From positions 155,410,627 through 155,474,626 of the forward strand of contig NC_053036.3 of assembly GCF_002575655.3 (NCBI RefSeq): a stretch of DNA of 64,000 nt, given 5' to 3'. The position numbers and the translations under genes were made by a program. This document shows, in pieces, positions 23,299 through 37,369 of the stretch. The notes under the pieces are model-generated. The model made no database searches, was not told the origin of the DNA, and saw only the letters and a list, made by a program, of their open reading frames with translations. Position 1 is the stretch's first letter; each line of letters begins with the position of its first letter. The DNA comes from Aegilops tauschii subsp. strangulata. Taxonomy: Eukaryota; Streptophyta; Magnoliopsida; Poales; Poaceae.

Positions 23299-26200
23299 TC
23301 AAACACCAGGGCACCGTTGATAGCTGGCAAAACATCGAGTTGCCTAGATTTTAAATTCTAGTAGATAAAAAACTCGTCTAAAATTCATGAAACTTGGCAC
23401 GCTATCATGGAATGGCATCAACATGATGTGGTACAAATTTTGTCCCATTTGGGGCAGGTTTGGGTATATGCTTCTCACAAACCGGAGCTTCTCACAACAA
23501 GCATGATGGTTTTCGGTAGGGAACGTCCCACCTTTGGGGACGAAACGATATCCATTGCCTCTTATTGCTTTTAATTTTTTTTCTCGTGTCAACATAGAAC
23601 AACAAGAGTGTTGTGTGAATTTTTGTGATTTTTCGGGGTTCATTTGTACATTTTTATGCATTAACTGAGTTTTCAATGCATTAATGTGCATAATTCAAAT
23701 TTGAACTACATGCACCTGCTCCAGTGCATAAAAATTGGTTGAAAAATCAAATCAGTGTCCTTGGTGCATGCTTAGGTCCCATGCAAGAAATAGGAATGAA
23801 TTTCAAACACCAGGGCACCGTTGATTGCCGGCAAAACATTGAGATGCCTGGTTTTTAAATTCTAGTAAATCAAAAACTCGTCTGAAATTCATGAAACTTG
23901 GAATGGTATCATGGAGCGGCATCAACATGCCGTGGTACAAATTTTGTCCCATTTGGGGCAGGTTTGGGTATATGCTTCTCACAAACCGCAGCTTCTCATA
24001 ACAAGCATGATGGTTTTCGGTAGGGAACGTCCCACCTTTGGGGACGAAACGATATCCATTGCCTCTTATTGCTTTCAAATTTTTTCTCGTGTCAACATAG
24101 AACAACAGGAGTGTTGTGTGAATTTTTGTGATTTTTCGGGCTTCGTTTGGACATTTCTATGCATTAACTGAGTTTTCAATGCATTTATGTGCATAATTCA
24201 AATTTGAACTACATGCACATGCTCCAGTGCATAAAATTGGTTGAAAAATCAAATCTCTGTCCTTGGTGCATGCTTAGGTCCCATGCAAGAGATGGGAATG
24301 AATTTCAAACACCAGGGCACCGTTGATTGCTGGCAAAACATTGAGATGCCTGGTTTTTAAATTCTAGTAAATCAAAAACTCATCTGAAATTCATGAAACT
24401 TGGCATGCTATCATGGTGCGGCATCAACATGCCGTGGTACAAATTTTGTCCCATTTGGGGCAGGTTTGGGTATATGCTTATCACAAACCGGAGCTTCTGA
24501 CAACAAGCATGATGGTTTTCGGTCGGGAACGTCCCACCTTCGGGGACGAAACGATATCCATTGCCTCTTGTTGCTTTCATTTTCTCTCTCGTGTCAACAT
24601 AGAACAACAGGAGTGTTGTGTGAATTTTTGTGATTTTTCAGGGTTCGTTTGGACATTTTTATGCATTAACTAAGTTTTCAATGCATTTATGTGCATATCC
24701 ATATTTGAACTACATGCACATGCTCCAGTGCATATAAATTGGTCGAAAAGTCAAATATGTGTCCTTGGGTGCATGCTTAGGTCCCATGCGAGAAATGGGA
24801 ATGAATTTCAAACACGAGGGCACCGTTGATTGCCGGCAAAACATTGAGATGCCTGGTTTTTAAATTCTAGTAAATCAAAAACTCGTCTGAAATTCATGAA
24901 ACTTGGCATGGTATCATGGAGCGGCATCAACATGCCGTGGTACAAATTTTGTCCCATTTGGGGCAGGTTTGGGTATATGCTTCTCACAAACCGCAGCTTC
25001 TCATAACAAGCATGATGGTTTTCGGTAGGGAACGTCCCACCTTTGGGGACGAAACGATATCCATTGCCTCTTATTGCTTTCAAATTTTTTCTCGTGTCAA
25101 CATAGAACAACAGGAGTGTTGTGTGAATTTTTGTGATTTTTCGGGGTTCGTTTGGACATTTTTGTGCATTAACTGAGTTTTCAATGCATTAATGTGCATA
25201 ATTCAAATTTGAACTACATGCACATGCTCCAGTGCATAAAAATTGGTTGAAAAAACAAATCAGTGTCCTTGGTGCATGCTTAGGTCCCATGTAAGAAATG
25301 GGAATGAATTTCAAACACCAGGGCACCGTTGATTGCCGGCAAAACATTGAGATGCCTAGTTTTTAAATTCTAGTAAATCAAAAACTTGTATGAAATTCAT
25401 GAAACTTGGCATGCTATCATGGAGCGGCATCAACATGACGTGGTACAAATTTTGTCCCATTTGCGGCAGCTTTGGGTATATGCTTCTCACAAACCGGAGC
25501 TTCTCACAACAAGCATGATGGTTTTCGGTAGGGAACGTCCCACCTTTCGGGACGAAATGATATCCATTGCCTCTTATTGCTTTCAATTTTCTTCTCATGT
25601 CAACATAGAACAACAAGAGTGTTGTGTGAATTTTTGTGATTTTTCGGGGTTCGTTTGGACATTTTTATGCATTAACAGAGTTTTCAATGCATTTATGTGC
25701 ATATTTGAAATTTGAACTACATGCACATGCTCCAGTGAATATAAATTGGTTTAAAAATCAAATATGTGTCCTTGGGTGAATGCTTAGGTCCCATGCAAAA
25801 GATGGGAATGAATTTCAAACACCAGGGCACCGTTGATTGCCGGCAAAACATTGAGATGCCTAGATTTTAAATTCTAGTAAATCAATAACTCGCCTGAAAT
25901 TCATGAAACTAGGCATGCTATCATGGAGCGGCATCAACATGCCGAGGTACAAATTTTGTCCCATTTGGGGCAGGTTTGGGTATATGCTTCTCACAAACTG
26001 GAGCTTCTCACAACAAGCATGATGGTTTTCGGTACGGAACGTCCCACCTTTGGGGACGAAACGATATCCATTGCCTCTGATTGCTTTCAAATTTTTTCTC
26101 GTGTCAACATAGAACCACAGGAGTGTTGTGTGAATTTTTGTGATTTTTCGGGGTTCGTTCTGACATTTCTATGCATTAACTGAGTTTTCAATGCATTTAT

Positions 26201-28329
26201 GTCCATAATTAAAATTTGAACTAAATGCACATGCTCTAGTGCATATAAATTGGTTGAAAAATCAGATCTGTGTCCTTGGGTGCATGCTAGGTCCCATGCA
26301 ATAAATGGGAATGAATTTCAAACACCAGGGCACCGTTGATTCCCGGCAAAACATTGAGATGCCTGGTTTTTAAATTCTAGTAAATCAAAAACTCATCTAA
26401 AATTCATGAAACTTGGCATGCTATCATGGAGCGGCATCAACATGCCGTGGTACAAATTTTCTCCCATTTGGGGCAGGTTTGGGTATATGCTTCTCACAAA
26501 CCGGAGCTTCTCAAGCATAATGGTTTTCGGTAGGGAACGTCCCACCTTTGGGGACGAAACGATATCCATTGCCTCTTATTGCTTTCAATTTTTTTTCTCA
26601 TGTCAACATAGAACAACAGGAGTGTTGTGCGAATTTTTGTGATTTTTCGGGGTTCGTTTGGACATTTTTATGCATTAACTGAGTTTTCAATGCATTTATG
26701 TGCATAATCCATATTTGAAGTACATGCACATGCTCAAGTGCATATAAATTGGTCGAAAAGTCAAATATGTGTCCTTGGGTGCATGCTTAGGTCCCATGCG
26801 AGAAATGGGAATGAATTTCAAACACGAGGGCACCGTTGATTGCAGGCAAAACATTGAGATGCCTGGTTTTCAAATTCTAGTAAATCAAAAACTCGTCTGA
26901 AATTCATGAAACTTGGCATGCTATCATGGAGCGGCATCAACATGTCGTGGTACAAATTTTGTCCCATTTGGGGCAGGTTTGGGTATATGCTTCTCACAAA
27001 CCGCAGCTTCTCACAACAAGCATGATGGATTTCGGTAGGGAACGTCCCACCTTTGGGGATGAAATGATATCCATTGCCTCTTATTGCTTTCAAAAATTTT
27101 CTCGTGTCAACATAGAACAACAGGAGTGTTGTGTGAATTTTTGCGATTTTTGGGGTTCGTTTGGACATTTTTATGCATTAACTGAGTTTTCAATGCATTT
27201 ATGTGCATAATTAAAATTTGAACTACATGCACATGCTCCAGTGCATAAAAATTGGTTGAAAAATCAAATGTGTGTCCTTGGTGCATGCTTAGGTCCCATG
27301 CAAGATATGGGAATGAATTTCAAACACCAGGGCACCGATGATTGCCGGCAAAATATTGAGATACCTAGTTTTTAAATTCTAGTAAATCAAAAACTCGTAT
27401 GAAATTCATGAAACTTGGCATGCTATCATGGAGCCGCATCAACATGCCGTGGTAAAAATTTTGTCCCATTTGGGGCAGGTTTGGGTATATGCTTCTCACA
27501 AACCGGAGCTTCTCACAACAAGCATGATGGTTTTCGGTAGGGAACGTCCCACCTTTGGGGACGAAATGATATCCATTGCCTCTTATTGCTTTCAATTTTT
27601 TCTCTAATGTCAACATAGAACTACAGGAGTGTTGTGCGAATTTTTGTGATTTTTCAGGCCTCGTTTGGACATTTTTATGCATCAACTGAGTTTTCAATGC
27701 ATTTATGTGCATAATTCAAATTTGAACTACATGCACATGATCCAGTGCATGTAAATTGGTTTCAAAATCACATCTGTGTCCTTGGGTGCATGCTCAGGTC
27801 CCATGCAAGAAATGGGAATGAATTTCAAACACCAGGGCACCGTTGATTGCCGGCAAAACATTGAGTTGCTTGGATTTTAAATTCAAGTAAATCAAAAACT
27901 CGCCTGAAATTCATGAAAGTTGGCATGCTATCATGGAGCGGCATCAACATGCTGTGGTACAAATTTTGTCCCATTTGGGGCAGATTTGGGTATATGCTTC
28001 TGACAAACCGGAGCTTCTCACAACAAGCATGATGGTTTTCGGTAGGGAACATCCCACCTTTGGGGACGAAACGATATCCATTGCCTCTTATTGCTTTCAA
28101 ATTCTTTTCTCGTGTCAACATATAACGACAGGAGTGTTGTGCGAATTTTTCTGATTTTTCGGGGTTCGTTTGGACATTTTTATGCATTAACTGAGTTTTC
28201 AATGCATTTATGTGCATAATTAAAATTTGGACTAAATGCACATGCTCCAGTGCATATAAATTGGTTGAAAAATCAAATCTGTGTCCTTGGGTGCATGCTT
28301 AGGTCCCATGCAAGATATGGGAATGAATT
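23299..28329. repeat. Fourth, reshuffled higher-order unit, 10 monomers
   Basis: It opens with the same two monomer types as copies 1-3 (23299, 23803), then carries A/B-type monomers (24304, 24808), then monomers matching 12272, 12775, 13777 and 14279 of copy 1 at shifts of about 13040 bp (25312, 25814, 26818, 27319). The order is conserved but the spacing monomers differ, so this is the same higher-order unit with replaced sections. Confidence 0.65.
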
Positions 28330-29277
28330 TCAAACACCGGGGCACCGTTGATTGCCGGCAAAACATTGATATGCTTGGTTTTTAAATTCTAGTAAATCAA
28401 AAACTCGTATGAAATTCATTAAACTTGGCATGCTATCACGGAGCGGCATCAACATGACGTGGTACAAATTTTGTCCCATTTGGGGCAGGTTTGGGTATAT
28501 GCTTCTCACAACAAGCATGATGGTTTTCGGTAGGGAACGTCGCACCTTTGGGGACGAAACGATATCCAATGCCTCTTATTGCTTTCAAATTTTTTTCTCG
28601 TGTCAACATAGAACGGCAGGAGTGTTGTGCGAATTTTTGTGATTTTTCGGGGTTCGTTTGGACATTTTTATGCATTAACTGAGTTTTCAATGCATTTATG
28701 TGCATAATTAAAATTTGAACTAAATGCACATGCCCGAGTGCATATCAATTGGTTGAAAATCAGATCTGTGTCCTTGGGTGCATGCTTAGGTCCCATGCAA
28801 TAAATGGGAATGAATTTCAAACACCAGGGCACCGTTGATTGCTGGCAAAACATTGAGATGCCTGGTTTTTAAATTCTAGTAAATCAAAAACTCGTCTGAA
28901 ATTCATGAAACTTGGGATGCTATCATGGTGCGGCATCAACATACCGTGGTACAAATTTTGTCCCATTTGGGGCATGTTTGGGTATATGCGTATCACAAAC
29001 CGGAGCTTCTCACAACAAGCATGATGGTTTTCGGTCGGGAACGTCCCACCTTCGGGGACGAAACGATATCCATTGCCTCTTATTGCTTTCATTTTCTCTC
29101 TCGTGTCAACATAGAACAACAGGAGTGTTGTGTGAATTTTTGTGATTTTTCAGGGTTCGTTTGGACATTTTTATGCATTAACTGAGTTTTCAATGCATTT
29201 ATGTGCATAATCCATATTTGAACTACGTGCACATGCTCCAGTGCATATAAATTGGTCGAAAAATCAAATATGTGTCC

Positions 29278-32200
29278 TTCGGTGCATGCTTAGGTCCCAT
29301 GCAAGAAATGGGAATGAATTTCAAACACGAGGGCACCGTTGATTGCCGGCAAAACATTGAGATGCCTGGTTTTTAAATTCTAGTAAAATCAAAAACTCGT
29401 CTGAAATTCATGAAACTTGGCATGGTATCATGGAGCGGCATCAACATGCCGTGGTACAAATTTTGTCCCATTTGGGGCAGGTTTGGGTATATGCTTCTCA
29501 CAAACCGCAGCTTCTCATAACAAGCATGATGGTTTTCGGTAGGGAACGTCCCACCTTTGGGGACGAAACGATATCCATTGCCTCTTATTGCTTTCAAATT
29601 TTTTCTCGTGTCAACATAGAACAACAGGAGTGTTGTGTGAATTTTTGTGATTTTTCGGGGTTCGTTTGGACAATTCTATGCATTAACTGAGTTTTCAATG
29701 CATTTATGTGCATAATTCTAATTTGAACTACATGCACATGCTCCAGTGCATAAAATTGGTTGAAAAATCAAATCTCTGTCCTTGGTGCATGCTTAGGTCC
29801 CATGCAAGAGATGGGAATGAATTTCAAACACCAGGGCACCGTTGATTGCTGGCAAAACATTGAGATGCCTGGTTTTTAAATTCTAGTAAATCAAAAACTC
29901 GTCTGAAATTCATGAAACTTGGCATGCTATCATGGTGCGGCATCAACATGCCGTGGTACAAATTTTGTCCCATTTGGGGCATGTTTGGGTATATGCGTAT
30001 CACAAACCGGAGCTTCTCACAACAAGCATGATGGTTTTCGGTCGGGAACGTCCCACCTTCGGGGACGAAACGATATCCATTGCCTCTTATTGCTTTCATT
30101 TTCTCTCTCGTGTCAACATAGAACAACAGGAGTGTTGTGTGAATTTTTGTGATTTTTCAGGGTTCGTTTGGACATTTTTATGCATTAACTGAGTTTTCAA
30201 TGCATTTATGTGCATAATCCATATTTGAACTACGTGCACATGCTCCAGTGCATATAAATTGGTCGAAAAATCAAATATGTGTCCTTGGGTGCATGCTTAG
30301 GTCCCATGCAAGAAATGGGAATGAATTTCAAACACGAGGGCATCGTTGATTGCCGGCAAAACATTGAGATGCCTGGTTTTTAAATTCTAGTAAATCAAAA
30401 ACTCGTCTGAAATTCATGAAACTTGGCATGGTATCATGGAGCGGCATCAACATGCCGTGGTACAAATTTTGTCCCATTTGGGGCAGGTTTGGGTATATGC
30501 TTCTCACAAACCGCAGCTTCTCATAACAAGCATGATGGTTTTCGGTAGGGAACGTCCCACCTTTGGGGACGAAACGATATCCATTGCCTCTTATTGCTTT
30601 CAAATTTTTTCTCGTGTCAACATTGAACAACAGGAGTGTTGTGTGAATTTTTGTGATTTTTCGGGGTTTGTTTGGACAATTCTATGCATTAACTGAGTTT
30701 TCAATGCATTTATGTGCATAATTCAAATTTGAACTACATGCACATGCTCCAGTGCATAAAATTGGTTGAAAAATCAAATCTCTGTACTTGGTGCATGCTT
30801 AGGTCCCATGCAAGAGATGGGAATGAATTTCAAACACCAGGGCACCGTTGATTGCTGGCAAAACATTGAGATGCCTGGTTTTTAAATTCTAGTAAATCAA
30901 AAACTCGTCTGAAATTCATGAAACTTGGCATGCTATCATGGTGCGGCATCAACATGCCGTGGTACAAATTTTGTCCCATTTGGGGCATGTTTGGGTATAT
31001 GCTTATCACAAACCGGAGCTTCTCACAACAAGCATGATGGTTTTCGGTCGGGAACGTCCCACCTTCGGGGACGAAACGATATCCATTGCCTCTTATTGCT
31101 TTCATTTTCTCTCTCGTGTCAACATAGAACAACAGGAGTGTTGTGTGAATTTTTGTGATTTTTCAGGGTTCGTTTGGACATTTTTATGCATTAACTGAGT
31201 TTTCAATGCATTTATGTGCATAATCCATATTTGAACTACGTGCACATGCTCCAGTGCATATAAATTGGTCGAAAAATCAAATATGTGTCCTTGGGTGCAT
31301 GCTTAGGTCCCATGCAAGAAATGGGAATGAATTTCAAACACGAGGGCACCGTTGATTGCCGGCAAAACATTGAGATGCCTGGTTTTTAAATTCTAGTAAA
31401 TCAAAAACTCGTCTGAAATTCATGAAACTTGGCATGGTATCATGGAGCGGCATCAACATGCCGTGGTACAAATTTTGTCCCATTTGGGGCAGGTTTGGGT
31501 ATATGCTTCTCACAAACCGCAGCTTCTCATAACAAGCATGATGGTTTTCGGTAGGGAACGTCCCACCTTTGGGGACGAAACAATATCCATTGCCTCTTAT
31601 TGCTTTCAAATTTTTTCTCGTGTCAACATAGAACAACAGGAGTGTTGTGTGAATTTTTGTGATTTTTCGGGGTTCGTTTGGACAATTCTATGCATTAACT
31701 GAGTTTTCAATGCATTTATGTGCATAATTCAAATTTGAACTACATGCACATGCTCCAGCGCATAAAATTGGTTGAAAAATCAAATCTCTGTCCTTGGTGC
31801 ATGCTTAGGTCCCATGCAAGAGATGGGAATGAATTTCAAACACCAGGGCACCGTTGATTGCTGGCAAAACATTGAGATGCCTGGTTTTTAAATTCTAGTA
31901 AATCAAAAACTCGTCTGAAATTCATGAAACTTGGCATGCTATCATGGTGCGGCATCAACATGCCGTGGTACAAATTTTGTCCCATTTGGGGCATGTTTGG
32001 GTATATGCGTATCACAAACCGGAGCTTCTCACAACAAGCATGATGGTTTTCGGTCGGGAACGTCCCACCTTCGGGGACGAAACGATATCCATTGCCTCTT
32101 ATTGCTTTCATTTTCTCTCTCGTGTCAACATAGAACAACAGGAGTGTTGTGTGAATTTTTGTGATTTTTCAGGGTTCGTTTGGACATTTTTATGCATTAA

Positions 32201-35200
32201 CTGAGTTTTCAATGCATTTATGTGCATAATCCATATTTGAACTACGTGCACATGCTCCAGTGCATATAAATTGGTCGAAAAATCAAATATGTGTCCTTGG
32301 GTGCATGCTTAGGTCCCATGCAAGAAATGGGAATGAATTTCAAACACGAGGGCACCGTTGATTGCCGGCAAAACATTGAGATGCCTGGTTTTTAAATTCT
32401 AGTAAATCAAAAACTCGTCTGAAATTCATGAAACTTGGCATGGTATCATGGAGCGGCATCAACATGCCGTGGTACAAATTTTGTCCCATTTGGGGCAGGT
32501 TTGGGTATATGCTTCTCACAAACCGCAGCTTCTCATAACAAGCATGATGGTTTTCGGTAGGGAACGTCCCACCTTTGGGGACGAAACGATATCCATTGCC
32601 TCTTATTGCTTTCAAATTTTTTCTCGTGTCAACATAGAACAACAGGAGTGTTGTGTGAATTTTTGTGATTTTTCGGGGTTCGTTTGGACAATTCTATGCA
32701 TTAACTGAGTTTTCAATGCATTTATGTGCATAATTCAAATTTGAACTACATGCACATGCTCCAGTGCATAAAATTGGTTGAAAAATCAAATCTCTGTCCT
32801 TGGTGCATGCTTAGGTCCCATGCAAGAGATGGGAATGAATTTCAAACACCAGGGCACCGTTGATTGCTGGCAAAACATTGAGATGCCTGGTTTTTAAATT
32901 CTAGTAAATCAAAAACTCGTCTGAAATTCATGAAACTTGGCATGCTATCATGGTGCGGCATCAACATGCCGTGGTACAAATTTTGTCCCATTTGGGGCAT
33001 GTTTGGGTATATGCGTATCACAAACCGGAGCTTCTCACAACAAGCATGATGGTTTTCGGTCGGGAACGTCCCACCTTCGGGGACGAAACGATATCCATTG
33101 CCTCTTATTGCTTTCATTTTCTCTCTCGTGTCAACATAGAACAACAGGAGTGTTGTGTGAATTTTTGTGATTTTTCAGGGTTCGTTTGGACATTTTTATG
33201 CATTAACTGAGTTTTCAATGCATTTATGTGCATAATCCATATTTGAACTACGTGCACATGCTCCAGTGCATATAAATTGGTCGAAAAATCAAATATGTGT
33301 CCTTCGGTGCATGCTTAGGTCCCATGCAAGAAATGGGAATGAATTTCAAACACGAGGGCACCGTTGATTGCCGGCAAAACATTGAGATGCCTGGTTTTTA
33401 AATTCTAGTAAATCAAAAACTCGTCTGAAATTCATGAAACTTGGCATGGTATCATGGAGCGGCATCAACATGCCGTGGTACAAATTTTGTCCCATTTGGG
33501 GCAGGTTTGGGTATATGCTTCTCACAAACCGCAGCTTCTCATAACAAGCATGATGGTTTTCGGTAGGGAACGTCCCACCTTTGGGGACGAAACGATATCC
33601 ATTGCCTCTTATTGCTTTCAAATTTTTTCTCGTGTCAACATAGAACAACAGGAGTGTTGTGTGAATTTTTGTGATTTTTCGGGGTTCGTTTGGACAATTC
33701 TATGCATTAACTGAGTTTTCAATGCATTTATGTGCATAATTCTAATTTGAACTACATGCACATGCTCCAGTGCATAAAATTGGTTGAAAAATCAAATCTC
33801 TGTCCTTGGTGCATGCTTAGGTCCCATGCAAGAGATGGGAATGAATTTCAAACACCAGGGCACCGTTGATTGCTGGCAAAACATTGAGATGCCTGGTTTT
33901 TAAATTCTAGTAAATCAAAAACTCGTCTGAAATTCATGAAACATGGCATGCTATCATGGTGCGGCATCAACATGCCGTGGTACAAATTTTGTCCCATTTG
34001 GGGCATGTTTGGGTATATGCGTATCACAAACCGGAGCTTCTCACAACAAGCATGATGGTTTTCGGTCGGGAACGTCCCACCTTCGGGGACGAAACGATAT
34101 CCATTGCCTCTTATTGCTTTCATTTTCTCTCTCGTGTCAACATAGAACAACAGGAGTGTTGTGTGAATTTTTGTGATTTTTCAGGGTTCGTTTGGACATT
34201 TTTATGCATTAACTGAGTTTTCAATGCATTTATGTGCATAATCCATATTTGAACTACGTGCACATGCTCCAGTGCATATAAATTGGTCGAAAAATCAAAT
34301 ATGTGTCCTTGGGTGCATGCTTAGGTCCCATGCAAGAAATGGGAATGAATTTCAAACACGAGGGCATCGTTGATTGCCGGCAAAACATTGAGATGCCTGG
34401 TTTTTAAATTCTAGTAAATCAAAAACTCGTCTGAAATTCATGAAACTTGGCATGGTATCATGGAGCGGCATCAACATGCCGTGGTACAAATTTTGTCCCA
34501 TTTGGGGCAGGTTTGGGTATATGCTTCTCACAAACCGCAGCTTCTCATAACAAGCATGATGGTTTTCGGTAGGGAACGTCCCACCTTTGGGGACGAAACG
34601 ATATCCATTGCCTCTTATTGCTTTCAAATTTTTTCTCGTGTCAACATTGAACAACAGGAGTGTTGTGTGAATTTTTGTGATTTTTCGGGGTTTGTTTGGA
34701 CAATTCTATGCATTAACTGAGTTTTCAATGCATTTATGTGCATAATTCAAATTTGAACTACATGCACATGCTCCAGTGCATAAAATTGGTTGAAAAATCA
34801 AATCTCTGTACTTGGTGCATGCTTAGGTCCCATGCAAGAGATGGGAATGAATTTCAAACACCAGGGCACCGTTGATTGCTGGCAAAACATTGAGATGCCT
34901 GGTTTTTAAATTCTAGTAAATCAAAAACTCGTCTGAAATTCATGAAACTTGGCATGCTATCATGGTGCGGCATCAACATGCCGTGGTACAAATTTTGTCC
35001 CATTTGGGGCATGTTTGGGTATATGCTTATCACAAACCGGAGCTTCTCACAACAAGCATGATGGTTTTCGGTCGGGAACGTCCCACCTTCGGGGACGAAA
35101 CGATATCCATTGCCTCTTATTGCTTTCATTTTCTCTCTCGTGTCAACATAGAACAACAGGAGTGTTGTGTGAATTTTTGTGATTTTTCAGGGTTCGTTTG

Positions 35201-37325
35201 GACATTTTTATGCATTAACTGAGTTTTCAATGCATTTATGTGCATAATCCATATTTGAACTACGTGCACATGCTCCAGTGCATATAAATTGGTCGAAAAA
35301 TCAAATATGTGTCCTTGGGTGCATGCTTAGGTCCCATGCAAGAAATGGGAATGAATTTCAAACACGAGGGCACCGTTGATTGCCGGCAAAACATTGAGAT
35401 GCCTGGTTTTTAAATTCTAGTAAATCAAAAACTCGTCTGAAATTCATGAAACTTGGCATGGTATCATGGAGCGGCATCAACATGCCGTGGTACAAATTTT
35501 GTCCCATTTGGGGCAGGTTTGGGTATATGCTTCTCACAAACCGCAGCTTCTCATAACAAGCATGATGGTTTTCGGTAGGGAACGTCCCACCTTTGGGGAC
35601 GAAACGATATCCATTGCCTCTTATTGCTTTCAAATTTTTTCTCGTGTCAACATAGAACAACAGGAGTGTTGTGTGAATTTTTGTGATTTTTCGGGGTTCG
35701 TTTGGACAATTCTATGCATTAACTGAGTTTTCAATGCATTTATGTGCATAATTCAAATTTGAACTACATGCACATGCTCCAGCGCATAAAATTGGTTGAA
35801 AAATCAAATCTCTGTCCTTGGTGCATGCTTAGGTCCCATGCAAGAGATGGGAATGAATTTCAAACACCAGGGCACCGTTGATTGCTGGCAAAACATTGAG
35901 ATGCCTGGTTTTTAAATTCTAGTAAATCAAAAACTCGTCTGAAATTCATGAAACTTGGCATGCTATCATGGTGCGGCATCAACATGCCGTGGTACAAATT
36001 TTGTCCCATTTGGGGCATGTTTGGGTATATGCGTATCACAAACCGGAGCTTCTCACAACAAGCATGATGGTTTTCGGTCGGGAACGTCCCACCTTCGGGG
36101 ACGAAACGATATCCATTGCCTCTTATTGCTTTCATTTTCTCTCTCGTGTCAACATAGAACAACAGGAGTGTTGTGTGAATTTTTGTGATTTTTCAGGGTT
36201 CGTTTGGACATTTTTATGCATTAACTGAGTTTTCAATGCATTTATGTGCATAATCCATATTTGAACTACGTGCACATGCTCCAGTGCATATAAATTGGTC
36301 GAAAAATCAAATATGTGTCCTTGGGTGCATGCTTAGGTCCCATGCAAGAAATGGGAATGAATTTCAAACACGAGGGCACCGTTGATTGCCGGCAAAACAT
36401 TGAGATGCCTGGTTTTTAAATTCTAGTAAATCAAAAACTCGTCTGAAATTCATGAAACTTGGCATGGTATCATGGAGCGGCATCAACATGCCGTGGTACA
36501 AATTTTGTCCCATTTGGGGCAGGTTTGGGTATATGCTTCTCACAAACCGCAGCTTCTCATAACAAGCATGATGGTTTTCGGTAGGGAACGTCCCACCTTT
36601 GGGGACGAAACGATATCCATTGCCTCTTATTGCTTTCAAATTTTTTCTCGTGTCAACATAGAACAACAGGAGTGTTGTGTGAATTTTTGTGATTTTTCGG
36701 GGTTCGTTTGGACAATTCTATGCATTAACTGAGTTTTCAATGCATTTATGTGCATAATTCAAATTTGAACTACATGCACATGCTCCAGTGCATAAAATTG
36801 GTTGAAAAATCAAATCTCTGTCCTTGGTGCATGCTTAGGTCCCATGCAAGAGATGGGAATGAATTTCAAACACCAGGGCACCGTTGATTGCTGGCAAAAC
36901 ATTGAGATGCCTGGTTTTTAAATTCTAGTAAATCAAAAACTCGTCTGAAATTCATGAAACTTGGCATGCTATCATGGTGCGGCATCAACATGCCGTGGTA
37001 CAAATTTTGTCCCATTTGGGGCATGTTTGGGTATATGCTTATCACAAACCGGAGCTTCTCACAACAAGCATGATGGTTTTCGGTCGGGAACGTCCCACCT
37101 TCGGGGACGAAACGATATCCATTGCCTCTTATTGCTTTCATTTTCTCTCTCGTGTCAACATAGAACAATAGGAGTGTTGTGTGAATTTTTGTGATTTTTC
37201 AGGGTTCGTTTGGACATTTTTATGCATTAACTGAGTTTTCAATGCATTTATGTGCATAATCCATATTTGAACTACGTGCACATGCTCCAGTGCATATAAA
37301 TTGGTCGAAAAATCAAATATGTGTC
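29278..37325. repeat. Two direct copies of a 4024-bp, eight-monomer segment
   Basis: Private variants recur at exactly 4024 bp: CCTTCGGTGC at 29278 and 33302, TTCTAATTTG at about 29716 and 33740, CATTGAACAAC at 30621 and 34645, TCTGTACTTGG at 30781 and 34805, CCAGCGCATAAAA at 31755 and 35779. The two copies are therefore about 29278-33301 and 33302-37325. Small differences such as CGAAACAATATCC at 31578 only in the first copy show limited later change. No third copy follows. Confidence 0.85.
30328..31333. repeat. Reference dimer (one B plus one A monomer)
   Basis: This 1006-bp unit shows the standard structure. In the B half lie the 10-bp palindrome TTGCCGGCAA (30350-30359), the hairpin with arms CGGCAT/ATGCCG (30442-30457), the hairpin with arms CGTCCC/GGGACG and a 7-nt loop (30553-30571), and the 12-bp palindrome TTCAAATTTGAA (30722-30733) near the B/A border. 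The A half has the same two hairpins but TTGCTGGCAA in place of the first palindrome. This dimer has three private changes (GGGCATCG at 30339, CATTGAACAAC at 30621, TCTGTACTTGG at 30781) that recur 4024 bp later. Confidence 0.85.
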
Positions 37326-37369
37326 CTTGGGTGCATGCTTAGGTCCCATGCAAGAAATGGGAATGAATT

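Larger units (their letters stand above)
9069..28816. repeat. Left, heterogeneous part of the array with long higher-order units
   Basis: About 39 monomers here differ from neighbours by many substitutions and small indels, while monomers 8-10 places apart are nearly identical. Adjacent monomers mix sub-types, for example CTCTAATGTCAAC (9538, 14571, 19073, 23088, 27602), TGATAGCTGG (9776, 14802, 19312, 23321) and CTCAAGCATAATGG (12968, 17494, 26512). The strict A/B alternation of the right part is not kept. Confidence 0.8.
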
